The notes: a model not told the origin generated them from the letters alone. A stretch of DNA of 64,000 nucleotides from Ulvibacter sp. MAR_2010_11 (GCF_002813135.1 NZ_PHTY01000001.1:2969587-3033586); one strand, 5' to 3'; counted from the first letter of the stretch, positions 1 to 10,823 are shown. Translations and numbers: made by a program.

Positions 1-288
1 GCAACTGCCGGTATAGCCGGAATGGGTGTAGGCGTGGAATTCCCACGGATGGAAGTAGGTATTTTAGGAAATACCATTGTGCCCTATATTTTGCTGAACA
101 CACATACCTCGTCGTATTTAAGTACCGGATTGCTCGATAACAGACCCTGCCATACAGCTACCTGTAAATATGAAGTCCATGTGGGTGTAAGTCTTAACTT
201 TCTGGGTATTGCCTCCGTTAATCACGATTACAAGGCGTTCGAGGAAGAAAAACGTTGGGTGGCAGAAGGTTCACATTGTGGGGATTGA
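1..288 (+). CDS. 3' end of an unrecognised gene
   Basis: The frame is open from the first base of the window and stops at 286-288, so this is the last 95 residues of a gene that begins outside. I do not recognise the family. The segment is rich in Gly and Val, has no clear membrane helix, and carries four Cys and several His, including CHTATCK and a terminal SHCGD, which could bind metal or form disulfides. It converges on the thioredoxin-like lipoprotein gene whose stop lies 33 bases further on. A first internal Met sits at base 22, but nothing suggests it is a start. Confidence 0.6.
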   Translation, partial: ATAGIAGMGVGVEFPRMEVGILGNTIVPYILLNTHTSSYLSTGLLDNRPCHTATCKYEVHVGVSLNFLGIASVNHDYKAFEEEKRWVAEGSHCGD

Positions 289-320
289 GAATATCAAAGT
301 TAACAGGTGACAATAAGCAT

Positions 321-1544
321 TTACTCTTTCAGCAATTGATCCACAAAAGCCTCAAATTCTTTTACAAATTTTGTGTACTCCTCTCCTGTGGCGGGGCCAT
401 TAAATCCTGTATGGATTCTGCGCACCTTCCCTGTCTTATCAATAAAAATGGTAGTGGGATAAGACAAAACATGATTTAGCATAGGTAATTTATCGTTGGC
501 CTTTTGTTTACTACCTCCGCCATACTGCGCCAATAAAATTGGATAAGGCACTTCTACAGCTGTTCGCAATTTTTCAATGGCTTGAAGTGCTCTGGCTTCA
601 GTTTTGGCATATTCGAAAGCCAGGGCAACCATTTCCAGACTATCGCTTTTGTTTGCCTTATAAAATTGGGTAAAGTATTTTGTTTCATCTAAGCAATTAG
701 GACACCAGGTTCCCATTATTTGTACGATTACCACTTTATTTTTAAATTGGTCATCGTCCAAGGATACCATTTTCCCTTTTGAATCGGGGAATGAAAACTT
801 TAATCTATCATAACCTTCCTTTAAAAAAGTGAGGGAATCGGCTTTGGGCAATTCGAACATTTCGTTACGCTTTGCAGTAAATGGCTCTTTCCAATGACTC
901 CCGCTGTAAAATATACCCTCCATAAGGCTGTCGTTTACAACTGCTTCAAATAAAAAGGCATGTGCTCCATCGAAAGTTGAGAGTTTAAGCGAATCCCCTT
1001 CCACTGCCCCTTCCAAATATCTGTAATCTCCGGTTGTGGTTCTAAATGTACCGGTTACCTTATGCCCTATTTGATCAAAAATACCCTTGGCGATATAGCG
1101 ATCTTCGGCAGTATTGGGACTAAAAACGGCTTCCCAATTTCCCTTTACGGTTTGCTTTGGCGCAACTTTTACATTAAAACGTTCGGCCCGCCCCTGTTTC
1201 ATTTTAAAAGGTACAGTTCGGTCCATACTAGGTTTAATAAAATCGCCATAGATAGAATCTTCGGCAAAAATTCCTTTAAAAACCCCTTCAAATACAGGAT
1301 GATTAATATGAATGGAATCTCCAAAGAAGGTCACATCTGTAATTTCAATTTTTTCTTCCGCATTAAAAAAGTACAAGGTCTTATCGGCTGTGTATTCCAT
1401 TAAGAAGGGAAGCTTTTTTCCCTTTCCCAAATCCAATTCGACTCGCCACTCTCCTACCTTCGGAGTTTTAGGGTCCCTATCACAGGAAATAAAAAGACCC
1501 AGTGTGAGTAGCGTAAAAAAATATCGAGTAAAATTGACTTGCAT
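321..1544 (-). CDS. TlpA-type thioredoxin-like lipoprotein
   Basis: Predicted envelope thiol-disulfide protein of 407 residues. The N-terminus is a lipoprotein signal with lipobox LFISC, placing the lipidated Cys at residue 21. Residues about 25-235 form a beta-rich region of repeated short strands (GVFKGIF, KVTGTFRTTTGDY, MEGIFYSG) of a kind that often precedes TlpA domains in Bacteroidota. Residues about 245-405 are a thioredoxin fold with active site WCPNC at 280-284 and the cis-Pro loop SYPTTIF around 363. Both active-site cysteines are present, so redox activity is likely; the partner is unknown. Many relatives reduce or resolve disulfides in exported proteins or c-type cytochromes. The gene stands alone, 90 bases downstream of a coiled-coil protein gene and separated from it by a terminator. 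Confidence 0.88.
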   Translation of the reverse strand: MQVNFTRYFFTLLTLGLFISCDRDPKTPKVGEWRVELDLGKGKKLPFLMEYTADKTLYFFNAEEKIEITDVTFFGDSIHINHPVFEGVFKGIFAEDSIYGDFIKPSMDRTVPFKMKQGRAERFNVKVAPKQTVKGNWEAVFSPNTAEDRYIAKGIFDQIGHKVTGTFRTTTGDYRYLEGAVEGDSLKLSTFDGAHAFLFEAVVNDSLMEGIFYSGSHWKEPFTAKRNEMFELPKADSLTFLKEGYDRLKFSFPDSKGKMVSLDDDQFKNKVVIVQIMGTWCPNCLDETKYFTQFYKANKSDSLEMVALAFEYAKTEARALQAIEKLRTAVEVPYPILLAQYGGGSKQKANDKLPMLNHVLSYPTTIFIDKTGKVRRIHTGFNGPATGEEYTKFVKEFEAFVDQLLKE

Positions 1545-1581
1545 GATGTTATGTTTTATAAGGGTAAAAATACAAACAAAA

Positions 1582-1612
1582 AAATAGGCGCTATGGTAAT
1601 TAACGCCTATTT
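1582..1612 (-). terminator. Rho-independent terminator of the coiled-coil protein gene
   Basis: The inverted repeat AAATAGGCG / CGCCTATTT (arms 1582-1590 and 1604-1612) is followed on the minus strand by a run of T. It lies 22 bases after the stop at 1634. Confidence 0.85.
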
Positions 1613-1633
1613 AAGAAGATTTCTTACTGTTTT

Positions 1634-2407
1634 TTAGTTCTCGTTGTACAAACTATTTAGAGTTTGTTTCTGCATGCTTTGTTTTTCGGAAACTGTATTC
1701 AAAGTGGTTTCAAATTGCGAAATCTTCGCTTCCACCCTAGCAATAGTAGCCTCCTTAGCTGCAATCTCTGCGGCCGAAATAGACTTCTTAGCCTTTGCAT
1801 CATCTAATCTAGTCTTGGCAGCTGCTAATTTTCTTTGTGCGTCTTGTAACTGATTTCGTCTTTTTTCTAAAACAATATCGGCTTGATTTACTTTCGATTT
1901 TGCCTCTGAGGCTCTGGCCATACCCAGTTCCTTACCTTTAAGAGTGGCATTCGTATTTTTCACTTCCTTTTGTACTTCTTTCTTTATTTCTTTGACCTCC
2001 TTCTTTGCCTCATCCTTAGCCTCCATAGGACGGGTTTTAGGTTCGGCAAGTATTTTCTTCATAGTCTCATTAATACTTTTTCTTTCTTCCTCGGTTTTGG
2101 CAAAACTTAACTTCTTTTCATAACTTTCACGAAGCTCCTTATCGGCTTTTGAAAGATCTATCTCGGTGCTCGAAGATTTCTCAACTTTTGCGTCCGTCTT
2201 TTCTTTCTGAACCTCCTTTTTTTCGACTACTGCTTTGGTTTTAACTTCTGTCTTTTTTTTCACCGCTCCGCCCTCAGCCTTTATTTGTTCTTTTTTTCCG
2301 TTGATATCACTTTGGGTTTTTCCGGTCGCATCCTGGGCCAAAACTGCACTGTTACCAATAAATAGTGTGAATGCAATCGTCATTAAAATGTATTGTAAAT
2401 TTTTCAT
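1634..2407 (-). CDS. Exported Lys/Glu-rich coiled-coil protein
   Basis: 257 residues of unrecognised family. An N-terminal signal peptide ending near AVLAQ (residues 1-25) predicts export to the periplasm or outer membrane. The rest is highly charged and almost certainly helical: residues about 30-140 alternate Lys and Glu/Asp blocks, and residues about 165-255 show heptad-like Ala/Leu spacing (for example LQDAQRKLAAAKTRLDDAKA) typical of a long coiled coil. There are no cysteines or catalytic motifs. It lies 11 bases downstream of a small acidic lipoprotein gene that is also Glu-rich and helical, so the two are probably co-transcribed and may act together in the envelope. No function is proposed. 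Confidence 0.75.
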   Translation of the reverse strand: MKNLQYILMTIAFTLFIGNSAVLAQDATGKTQSDINGKKEQIKAEGGAVKKKTEVKTKAVVEKKEVQKEKTDAKVEKSSSTEIDLSKADKELRESYEKKLSFAKTEEERKSINETMKKILAEPKTRPMEAKDEAKKEVKEIKKEVQKEVKNTNATLKGKELGMARASEAKSKVNQADIVLEKRRNQLQDAQRKLAAAKTRLDDAKAKKSISAAEIAAKEATIARVEAKISQFETTLNTVSEKQSMQKQTLNSLYNEN

Positions 2408-2418
2408 AATGGTGTGGT

Positions 2419-2625
2419 TTAAATACTGTCTAATTCTTCCATTGCTTCTTCAAGTTCTTTGGCTTCTTGTTCCAATTGTTCACTCATCGCTTCGGCCTCG
2501 CTTTCAACGGAATCTATTTTTTCAATTACCGCGTTTGTTTCGGCTTCTTCCTCTTTATTAGTGTCCCGACAGGAAGTAAGTCCAACTATTAAAAGAAGCA
2601 TAATTAGTTTAATTAAAAATTTCAT
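2419..2625 (-). CDS. Small acidic lipoprotein
   Basis: 68 residues starting at the ATG at 2623-2625. I preferred this start because it directly gives a lipoprotein signal (MKFLIKLIMLLLIVGLTSC, lipidated Cys at residue 19). A longer reading frame upstream would put 23 basic residues before the signal and run into the pheT promoter. The mature part is about 49 residues, very Glu-rich and predicted helical. It is the first gene of a probable two-gene unit with the coiled-coil protein 11 bases downstream. Small acidic lipoproteins like this are common in Bacteroidota and mostly uncharacterised. Confidence 0.72.
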   Translation of the reverse strand: MKFLIKLIMLLLIVGLTSCRDTNKEEEAETNAVIEKIDSVESEAEAMSEQLEQEAKELEEAMEELDSI

Positions 2626-2676
2626 AAAATAGGGTTTTAAAAATGGAATTTTAAATCTACGAATTATGAGGCAATA

Positions 2677-2707
2677 TTTGAATGCTATGCGCAATATTTT
2701 ATCTTTG
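2677..2707 (+). promoter_or_regulatory. Promoter of pheT
   Basis: TTTG at 2677-2680, a spacer of 19 bases, then TATCTTTG at 2700-2707: a full match to the Bacteroidota housekeeping promoter. The start codon is 22 bases downstream. Confidence 0.85.
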
Positions 2708-2728
2708 TATCCTTAAATTACAATCGTA

Positions 2729-5155
2729 ATGAAGATTTCGTACAACTGGCTGAAACAATTTATAAATCTTGACTGGGAGGCAGAAAAGACCGGAGAATTA
2801 TTAACCGATCTGGGGCTGGAAATTGAAGGCATCGAAAAATTTACTTCGGTTCCCGGCGGACTCGAAGGTGTGGTAGTTGGCGAGGTAGTGGAATGCGGTC
2901 CTCATCCCAACGCAGACCGGTTAAAAATCACTCAGGTCGATTTGGGAAAAGAAACAGTGCAAATTGTGTGTGGAGCTCCCAATGTAGCCAAAGGACAAAA
3001 AGTACCAGTGGCAACTGTCGGTACCACATTATATGACGGTGAAGGTAATCCCTGGCAGATTAAAAAAGGGAAAATTAGAGGTGAAGTTAGTAATGGAATG
3101 ATCTGTGCCGAAGATGAACTAGGCTTAGGACAAAGTCATGACGGCATTATGATTCTGGATGAAAAATATAAGGCCGGAACTCCGGTTCATACACTTTTTG
3201 AAATAGAAAACGATACGGTGTTTGAAATAGGACTTACGCCCAATCGCGCAGATGCAATGAGCCATTTAGGTGTTGCGCGCGATTTACGTGCCGGTTTGTT
3301 ACAACAAAATGTATCCATAGAATTAATAACACCCTCTACCAGTAGTTTTCATATAGACAACCGCTCGTTAAAGATAGATGTGGCAGTAGCTAACAACGAG
3401 TTGGCTCCGAGATACTGCGGACTTACAATTTCAGGATTAAAGGTTGCCGACTCTCCGGCATGGCTTCAAAATAGATTGAAGGCAATAGACCTCACTCCTA
3501 TCAATAATATAGTAGATGTAACAAATTATATTTTACACGAATTAGGGCAACCGCTCCACGCCTTTGATGCTGCAAAAATTGCGGGTGGGAAAATTAATGT
3601 AAAAACCTTACCCACAGGAACAAAGTTCACAACGCTTGATGGTGTTGAACGTGAATTGCACGAAGAAGATTTAATGATTTGTGATGCCTCTGCTCCTCTG
3701 TGCATAGCAGGTGTTTTTGGAGGAATAAATAGTGGTGTTACCGAAACAACTACAAGTATTTTTCTGGAAAGCGCTTATTTTAACCCTATAAGTGTTCGGA
3801 AAACAGCGAAACGCCACGGTTTAAATACCGATGCTTCTTTCCGCTTTGAAAGAGGAATCGATCCCAACATTACAGAATACGCCCTTATGCGCGCAGCTAT
3901 TCTTCTATCAGAAATTGCCGGCGGCGAGGTAACCAGCGATATCGTCGATATTTATCCTAAAAAGATTGAGGACCATCTAGTAGTGCTCAATTTCGCGAAC
4001 ACCACAAAATTAATTGGGGAAGAAATTCCAAAAGAAACCATTAAAAGTATCCTTACTTCACTGGACATAAAAGTGAACAACGTAACCGAAACCGGTATAG
4101 GAATGACCATTCCTGCTTACCGAAACGATGTTACCCGAGAGGCCGATGTGATTGAGGAAATTTTACGAGTTTACGGCTACAACAAAATCACTTTCACCCA
4201 AAAACTAAACGCCTCTATCGCTTCTACAGAACGGGTTGAAGATTATAAAATTCAGGATAAAACAGCGGGACAACTTATTGCTCTTGGGTTTCATGAAATG
4301 CTGGGGAATTCTTTAACCTCTCCTAAATACATTTCGTTGAGCGATTCCCTTTCGGAAGCACATAATATTACCATGCTCAACCCGCTTAGTCAGGATCTGT
4401 CGGTATTACGCCAATCTATGTTATTTGGTGGTATGGAAGCCTTGGCATACAACAACAACCGAAGAACAAACAATGTGAAGTTGTTCGAATTCGGAAAAAC
4501 CTACCACAATTATCCTGATGGAAGAGCCGAAAAGAAGCACTTATCGCTTACCATTTCTGGAAATCAAGAAGAGGACAATTGGAGGATTGGACATTCCGAA
4601 AAAAGTGATTTCTTTTATGCCAAAGGGATTATCACGAGCATTTTAGACCGCTTGGGAATTTCCGGCTATACCGAAAAAGGTGTGAAAAGCGATATTTTCT
4701 CGGAAGGGCTTTCAGTAGTTAAAAATAAAAAGACATTGGTTGACTTTGGAGTTGTAAAGAAAAAAATAACCAAAGCCTTTGCTGTTGAAGGAGAAGCCAT
4801 ATTTGCAGATTTTAACTGGGATGCCGTTTTAGAAGAAATTCCAACGCATAATTTTAATGTAAGCCCTATCCCGAAATTTCCACAGGTAAAACGTGATTTT
4901 GCGTTACTTCTCGATGAAAACATAAGCTTCGATGTTTTAAAAGCATCTGCCTTGCAAACAGAACGTGAATTGTTAAAAGAAGTAACCTTGTTCGATGTGT
5001 ATACCGGGAAAAATCTTCCGAAAGGTAAAAAGTCGTATGCCCTGAGTTTTACGCTTCAAGACGAAAAGAAAACACTAACCGACAAGCAAATCGACAAGAT
5101 TATGAAAAAATTGCAACAGCGATTTGAAAGCGATTTTGGAGCTACTTTACGGTAA
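2729..5155 (+). CDS. pheT: Phenylalanine-tRNA ligase beta subunit
   Basis: 808 residues, the normal length for bacterial PheT. With PheS it forms the (alpha-beta)2 enzyme that charges tRNA-Phe in the cytoplasm. The N-terminus MKISYNWLKQFI is typical. An EMAP/OB tRNA-binding domain follows at about 40-150 (VVVGEVVECGPHPNADRLKI), then B3/B4 (about 215-385), B5 (about 405-480), a catalytic-like core, and a C-terminal FDX-ACB anticodon-binding domain (about 715-808, starting FPQVKRDFALLLDE). The B3/B4 region carries the editing function in this family. pheS is not adjacent. The gene has its own consensus promoter and ends only 2 bases before the convergent fasciclin gene, with no obvious terminator between. 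Confidence 0.98.
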   Translation: MKISYNWLKQFINLDWEAEKTGELLTDLGLEIEGIEKFTSVPGGLEGVVVGEVVECGPHPNADRLKITQVDLGKETVQIVCGAPNVAKGQKVPVATVGTTLYDGEGNPWQIKKGKIRGEVSNGMICAEDELGLGQSHDGIMILDEKYKAGTPVHTLFEIENDTVFEIGLTPNRADAMSHLGVARDLRAGLLQQNVSIELITPSTSSFHIDNRSLKIDVAVANNELAPRYCGLTISGLKVADSPAWLQNRLKAIDLTPINNIVDVTNYILHELGQPLHAFDAAKIAGGKINVKTLPTGTKFTTLDGVERELHEEDLMICDASAPLCIAGVFGGINSGVTETTTSIFLESAYFNPISVRKTAKRHGLNTDASFRFERGIDPNITEYALMRAAILLSEIAGGEVTSDIVDIYPKKIEDHLVVLNFANTTKLIGEEIPKETIKSILTSLDIKVNNVTETGIGMTIPAYRNDVTREADVIEEILRVYGYNKITFTQKLNASIASTERVEDYKIQDKTAGQLIALGFHEMLGNSLTSPKYISLSDSLSEAHNITMLNPLSQDLSVLRQSMLFGGMEALAYNNNRRTNNVKLFEFGKTYHNYPDGRAEKKHLSLTISGNQEEDNWRIGHSEKSDFFYAKGIITSILDRLGISGYTEKGVKSDIFSEGLSVVKNKKTLVDFGVVKKKITKAFAVEGEAIFADFNWDAVLEEIPTHNFNVSPIPKFPQVKRDFALLLDENISFDVLKASALQTERELLKEVTLFDVYTGKNLPKGKKSYALSFTLQDEKKTLTDKQIDKIMKKLQQRFESDFGATLR

Positions 5156-5157
5156 TT

Positions 5158-5727
5158 TTATTTGGAGGGAAAAACCAGGCCCTCAACTATATGAAAAAAG
5201 CCGTTGGAGTGATAAAAATTGGATGCAGTAACTGTGGCCGTATTATTTTGTGAATCTACCAACACCAATTGTCCATTCACCTCTTTGATACCTAAATTTT
5301 CACCATTAAGGGTTCGTAAATAGGCCTTTCCTGAATTATTGGCGATGGCTTTCTTTAAAGAATAACTGTCCAGTCGGCCGGGAATAATATAAAATTTAAA
5401 AAATTGTTCCAGCGCGTTACCTTCGGAAAATAATGCCTTATAAGTTTCTTCGGGAAGTGCTCGATAGGAACTGTCTACAGATACAAAAACCGTGAACATG
5501 GTTCCTTCTTTAAATATATCTTGTTCGTAATCTTCTAATAGTAACCCTGTTTCAGCAAACCCGGGAGCCAGTGCCAGATTTTCAAAAAGTGATTTCTCCG
5601 AGCTAAAAGTAACGCCATTCCATTCGGTTTCAACAAGTACGTCGTCTGAACTGACATATTTCTGCGCACAAAGGGAGGAACTAAAAATTACACTCACAAA
5701 AAGACTGATAACAAGAATAGGTTTCAT
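5158..5727 (-). CDS. Secreted fasciclin (FAS1) domain protein
   Basis: 189 residues with a signal peptide ending near SSLCAQ (residue 22). One FAS1 domain fills the rest: the first conserved box is FTVFVSVDSSYRAL, followed by YKALFSEG, FKFYIIPGRLDS and YLRTLNGENL, and the closing box is ASNFYHSNGFFHIVEGLV. FAS1 domains mediate adhesion or protein-protein contact. The leader has a Cys near its end, but no convincing lipobox, so a soluble or outer-surface location is more likely than lipidation. Convergent with pheT, whose stop is 2 bases away; transcribed as a single gene. Confidence 0.85.
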   Translation of the reverse strand: MKPILVISLFVSVIFSSSLCAQKYVSSDDVLVETEWNGVTFSSEKSLFENLALAPGFAETGLLLEDYEQDIFKEGTMFTVFVSVDSSYRALPEETYKALFSEGNALEQFFKFYIIPGRLDSYSLKKAIANNSGKAYLRTLNGENLGIKEVNGQLVLVDSQNNTATVTASNFYHSNGFFHIVEGLVFPSK

Positions 5728-5824
5728 ATTTCAAATTTTTTCCGGATAAAAATAAACAAATACGATACCAAAACGGGGAATGCGCTTAATTATTTAAAAT
5801 TTACTTCAAATAATTGTTAAAATC

Positions 5825-5855
5825 TTGGTTGGCTGCCCGCTTGGTTGTACTTTTA
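5825..5855 (+). promoter_or_regulatory. Promoter of the two-TM membrane protein gene
   Basis: TTG at 5825-5827, a spacer of 20 bases, then TACTTTTA at 5848-5855, one mismatch from TAnnTTTG. The start codon is 16 bases downstream. Confidence 0.6.
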
Positions 5856-5871
5856 ATTTGCAAATTATTTT

Positions 5872-6597
5872 ATGGTGCCAACTCGAGTAAATATTGAAAA
5901 GAAACTTATTAATGTTCGGAATCGACGTATTACTGGAGGTGATATCCTTGCGGAAGTGCATCGTATTTTTGCCGAAACTACTGCTGAAAGAACGAGTATT
6001 CGTGCCACCCTTATCGAAAAGCCTTCAGAAATTTCGGAGGCAAACAAACTATGTTTGGATTTAATTGCTTCGGAAAGAATTTTCCACATAGAGGATATCA
6101 GAAAACTATGTGTGACCTATAGACTGCGATTTTTAGACGCACATTTTTTTAAGGGTACCTTCCCTTCCGAAGCTATTTCAGAAATAAGAAAACTGGAAAA
6201 AGAGCATCACACACAACTGCAGCATTTTAAAATAATGGCGCCTTCCAAGCTCTTAAAATTGGAAAACGCAGACGATCCGGTACTTTTTGTGCCTATGGGA
6301 AACGATTATTTCTATTTTATCTATAAATGGGGAAACGACTTACATCCGTTGCGAAAACTACTAATGTGGCCCTATCGCAATTTTGAGAATCTGGTTTTTA
6401 CCGTTCTAATTCTCAGTATGGTTTTGACAGCCATGACCCCCATCAAACTGTTTTCACATACAGCAGCCATGCAGGAATATTTATTATTATTCCTTTTTAT
6501 GTTCAAAGCAGTGGCAGGAATTGTATTGTTTTATGGTTTTGCCAAAGGAAAAAATTTCAACACAGCTATCTGGGATAGCCAATACTATAATGCATAA
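5872..6597 (+). CDS. Conserved hypothetical protein with two C-terminal TM segments
   Basis: 241 residues, family not recognised. The first about 165 residues are soluble and charged, with a segment VPMGNDYFYFIYKWGNDLHP (about 142-161). Two hydrophobic helices follow at about 178-200 and 205-228. This is a tail-anchored-like layout with the soluble part probably in the cytoplasm, since there is no signal peptide. The stop is 3 bases before the DUF2007 gene, so the two are co-transcribed and may share a role. The ATG at 5872 fits well behind the promoter. Confidence 0.7.
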   Translation: MVPTRVNIEKKLINVRNRRITGGDILAEVHRIFAETTAERTSIRATLIEKPSEISEANKLCLDLIASERIFHIEDIRKLCVTYRLRFLDAHFFKGTFPSEAISEIRKLEKEHHTQLQHFKIMAPSKLLKLENADDPVLFVPMGNDYFYFIYKWGNDLHPLRKLLMWPYRNFENLVFTVLILSMVLTAMTPIKLFSHTAAMQEYLLLFLFMFKAVAGIVLFYGFAKGKNFNTAIWDSQYYNA

Positions 6598-6600
6598 ACT

Positions 6601-6843
6601 ATGAGCGATCACACACAAGATACAGTTAGAATTTATACCGGCCCGGCAATGATTGTCAAAGGATTGGTGGCACGATTAAACGATTTGGGAATAAGTCCTA
6701 TAGAGCGCAACGATAATGAAAGCAGCATACAAGCAGGCTTCACCATTGGTGTTCCGGGACAGATAATGCTGTATATCAGAAAAGATGAATTGCCGAAGGC
6801 CCAATCTGCCATCGACGAATATTTAAAGGAAATAGGTGAATAA
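6601..6843 (+). CDS. DUF2007-type small protein
   Basis: 80 residues. The pattern (TVRIYTGP near the N-terminus, an alternating hydrophobic region MIVKGLVARLNDLGISP, then LYIRKDELPKAQSAIDEYLKE at the end) matches the DUF2007 'putative signal transducing protein' family, a ferredoxin-like alpha/beta fold with no known reaction. It is translationally coupled to the membrane protein gene 3 bases upstream, and ends directly next to the convergent ABC-F stop at 6844. Confidence 0.75.
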   Translation: MSDHTQDTVRIYTGPAMIVKGLVARLNDLGISPIERNDNESSIQAGFTIGVPGQIMLYIRKDELPKAQSAIDEYLKEIGE

Positions 6844-8484
<1,641 letters not shown>

Positions 8485-8497
8485 TTAAAATTTGCGG

Positions 8498-8529
8498 CAA
8501 AAGTAGCTAATAAACTGGTATTGAAGAAA
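8498..8529 (-). promoter_or_regulatory. Promoter of the ABC-F gene
   Basis: On the minus strand: TTTC (8526-8529), a spacer of 20 bases, then TACTTTTG (8498-8505). The -7 element is a full match; the -33 element has one mismatch. The start codon is 29 bases further on. Confidence 0.7.
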
Positions 8530-8575
8530 CATTAACGTTTTAAAATTCCTTTTAACGAGGAATTAACAAAATGAG

Positions 8576-10021
8576 TTGAAACTGTCCCTATTTTTGTTAT
8601 CATCCAATTTGATAAATACTTTGTATAGACGGCTACTTTTTATAATCTGTATTTCCTTTGTTATTTCCTGTAATAATAAAGATTCTGAATCTTCTGAAAC
8701 CGTTTGGATTGGTGGCGAAGTAATTAACCCGAAAACAGATTATATTGTCCTGTATAAGGACAATTGCATACTGGATACCGTAAAACTCAACAGCAGAAAT
8801 TTCTTTTTATACGAAAACCACGAACTTCAGGAAGGATTGTATTCTTTTCAGCATAATGAATTTCAAATATTCTATGTGGAACCGGGAGACAGCTTGATGT
8901 TACGGGTAAATACGGTCGATTTTGACGAATCGTTGACCTATACAGGTAAGGGAGCTGAAAAGAACAATTTTTTGATGGAGTTGTTTTTAATAAATGAAGA
9001 AGAAAATAAGCTGGTGCCAAAATGGTATTCGCTACCTCCGGCAACTTACGAACAAAAGCTAGATTCTTTAAAACAGATAAGAGAACAATTATACAGCGAA
9101 TTTGTTTCAAAATACGATCCGAGTAAAGGATTAAAGCAAATTGCAAAAGCGAATATTGAATACGATTATTACTCTAAAAAGGAAATGTACACTTCGGTCA
9201 ACGCTTCCAATCCTGAAAACAGTAATCCGCAAAATTTTCCAAAAGACTTTTATGCCTATAGGGACAAAATAGACTTTGGTAACGATAATCTTAGATCTTA
9301 TTATCCTTACTATCGTTTTCTAAACAGATATTTCGACAACATTGCTGCTACAAAATACAGTGACCAAAATGCAACAAACAAATATTCTTATATACACTGT
9401 GAACGAAAATTTAAGATTATTGACAGTTTGGTTACAAGTGATTCTTTAAAAAATAACTTATTGCGTTCTTGCATCAAAAATTACCTTATTAATGGAAAAG
9501 ACGCTCAGAATGAACAATTAATGGTTGCACTTTTCCTTAAGATGAATAACAACAAAATGCATCATACGGAAATACAAAAACTAGCTGAGGCGACGATAAA
9601 TCTCACTCCTGGCAATAAAATTCCCAATGTGTTAATAGTGTCTACAGATAACACTGCCAAAGATTTGCGGAGCACAATAAGTAAGCCTACCGTACTGTAT
9701 TTCTGGTCGGGACAATCTGTAAAACATTATAGAGACATTCACTCTAAGGCAGCCGAGTTAAAGGCGAAATATCCCGAATACGATTTTATTGGAATTAATA
9801 CCGATACTCACTTTAAAAAATGGCGTGACATCGTAAAAAAATCTGGGTATAATGCTGATATGGAATATCAACTTGAAAACATTGAAGAAGCTGAGGCAAA
9901 ACTCGTTATAAATTCGATAAATAAAGCGATGATCCTCACCAAAAATGCTGTTATACTTGAAAGTAATGCAAATCTCTTCAGCACCTCTATTGAAGGCTTA
10001 TTGCTTGGGTATTTAAACTAA
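8576..10021 (+). CDS. Thioredoxin-fold lipoprotein lacking the active-site cysteines
   Basis: Up to 481 residues if the TTG at 8576 is used. A TTG further in (about 8621) would place the start immediately before the lipoprotein signal YRRLLFIICISFVISC and is equally plausible. The mature protein resembles TlpA/DUF4369-type Bacteroidota lipoproteins: an N-terminal beta-rich part (GGEVINPKTDYIVLYKDN), a long helical middle, and a C-terminal thioredoxin-like domain from about residue 355. In that domain, where TlpA proteins have FWATWCPPC, this one reads YFWSGQSVKHYR, so neither catalytic Cys is present. A direct redox role is therefore unlikely; binding or structural use of the fold is more probable. 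Confidence 0.7.
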   Translation: MKLSLFLLSSNLINTLYRRLLFIICISFVISCNNKDSESSETVWIGGEVINPKTDYIVLYKDNCILDTVKLNSRNFFLYENHELQEGLYSFQHNEFQIFYVEPGDSLMLRVNTVDFDESLTYTGKGAEKNNFLMELFLINEEENKLVPKWYSLPPATYEQKLDSLKQIREQLYSEFVSKYDPSKGLKQIAKANIEYDYYSKKEMYTSVNASNPENSNPQNFPKDFYAYRDKIDFGNDNLRSYYPYYRFLNRYFDNIAATKYSDQNATNKYSYIHCERKFKIIDSLVTSDSLKNNLLRSCIKNYLINGKDAQNEQLMVALFLKMNNNKMHHTEIQKLAEATINLTPGNKIPNVLIVSTDNTAKDLRSTISKPTVLYFWSGQSVKHYRDIHSKAAELKAKYPEYDFIGINTDTHFKKWRDIVKKSGYNADMEYQLENIEEAEAKLVINSINKAMILTKNAVILESNANLFSTSIEGLLLGYLN

Positions 10022-10046
10022 AAAGCCTTCCAAAATTTGAAAGGCT
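10020..10046 (-). terminator. Terminator of the transaldolase gene
   Basis: Arms AGCCTT (10024-10029) and AAGGCT (10041-10046) are followed on the minus strand by five T. It may also stop transcripts coming from the plus-strand lipoprotein gene. Confidence 0.7.
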
Positions 10047-10070
10047 CTTCCATTAATTGTATCTATTAAA

Positions 10071-10724
10071 TTAGTTTCCTTTTTTGTAATCTGCAAGAAA
10101 CTGCGCCAGACCTATATCGGTAAGTGGGTGCTTTAACAATCCTTCAATCGAAGATAAAGGCCCTGTCATTACATCGGCACCAATCTTTGCACATTCTATA
10201 ATGTGCATGCTATGACGAATAGATGCTGCCAATATTTGAGTTTCGTAGCCGTAGTTATCGTAAATCTGTCGTATTTCGGCAATAAGATTCAATCCGTCTG
10301 TAGAAATATCATCCAGGCGTCCTATAAAAGGTGAAACATAGGTAGCTCCGGCTTTTGCTGCCAATAACGCCTGCCCCGAAGAAAATACCAGGGTACAATT
10401 GGTACGAATTCCGTGATCTGTAAAGTATTTAATTGCTTTTATACCTTCTTTAATCATAGGCACTTTTACTACGATCTGCTCGTGTAATTCGGCCAGCTCC
10501 TCTCCTTCTTTTACAATACCTTTAAAATCGGTTGCAATCACTTCGGCAGAAACATCACCATCGACAATCTTACAAATGTCCACATAGTGCTTTAATATAT
10601 TGTTACGTCCGGTGATACCCTCTTTCGCCATTAGTGAAGGGTTAGTGGTAACACCATCCAGTACACCTAAGTTCTGGGCTTCGCGAATTTGATCCAAATT
10701 TGCAGTATCAATGAAGAATTTCAT
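10071..10724 (-). CDS. fsa: Transaldolase / fructose-6-phosphate aldolase family
   Basis: 217 residues, the length of the short fsa/TalC type. The start [16 protein letters not shown] and the motif [14 protein letters not shown] are diagnostic. The Schiff-base Lys lies in IVVKVPMI (about residue 86). Further family motifs are [31 protein letters not shown] and ILAASIR. Family members either transfer dihydroxyacetone units in the pentose phosphate pathway or split fructose 6-phosphate; sequence alone does not decide, although most Bacteroidota copies are annotated as transaldolase. It is a cytoplasmic single gene with a consensus promoter. Confidence 0.93.
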   Translation of the reverse strand: MKFFIDTANLDQIREAQNLGVLDGVTTNPSLMAKEGITGRNNILKHYVDICKIVDGDVSAEVIATDFKGIVKEGEELAELHEQIVVKVPMIKEGIKAIKYFTDHGIRTNCTLVFSSGQALLAAKAGATYVSPFIGRLDDISTDGLNLIAEIRQIYDNYGYETQILAASIRHSMHIIECAKIGADVMTGPLSSIEGLLKHPLTDIGLAQFLADYKKGN

Positions 10725-10752
10725 AGTAAGAGGTTTTCGTTTTTAATTGGTG

Positions 10753-10783
10753 CAAAAGTACATAACATTACAGGTGTTTGAAA
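10753..10783 (-). promoter_or_regulatory. Promoter of the transaldolase gene
   Basis: On the minus strand: TTTC (10780-10783), 19 bases, then TACTTTTG (10753-10760). The -7 element is a full match. Confidence 0.72.
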
Positions 10784-10823
10784 CCTTTGTTGTATAATTT
10801 TTTCTGAAGTAATTCAAACTTCC

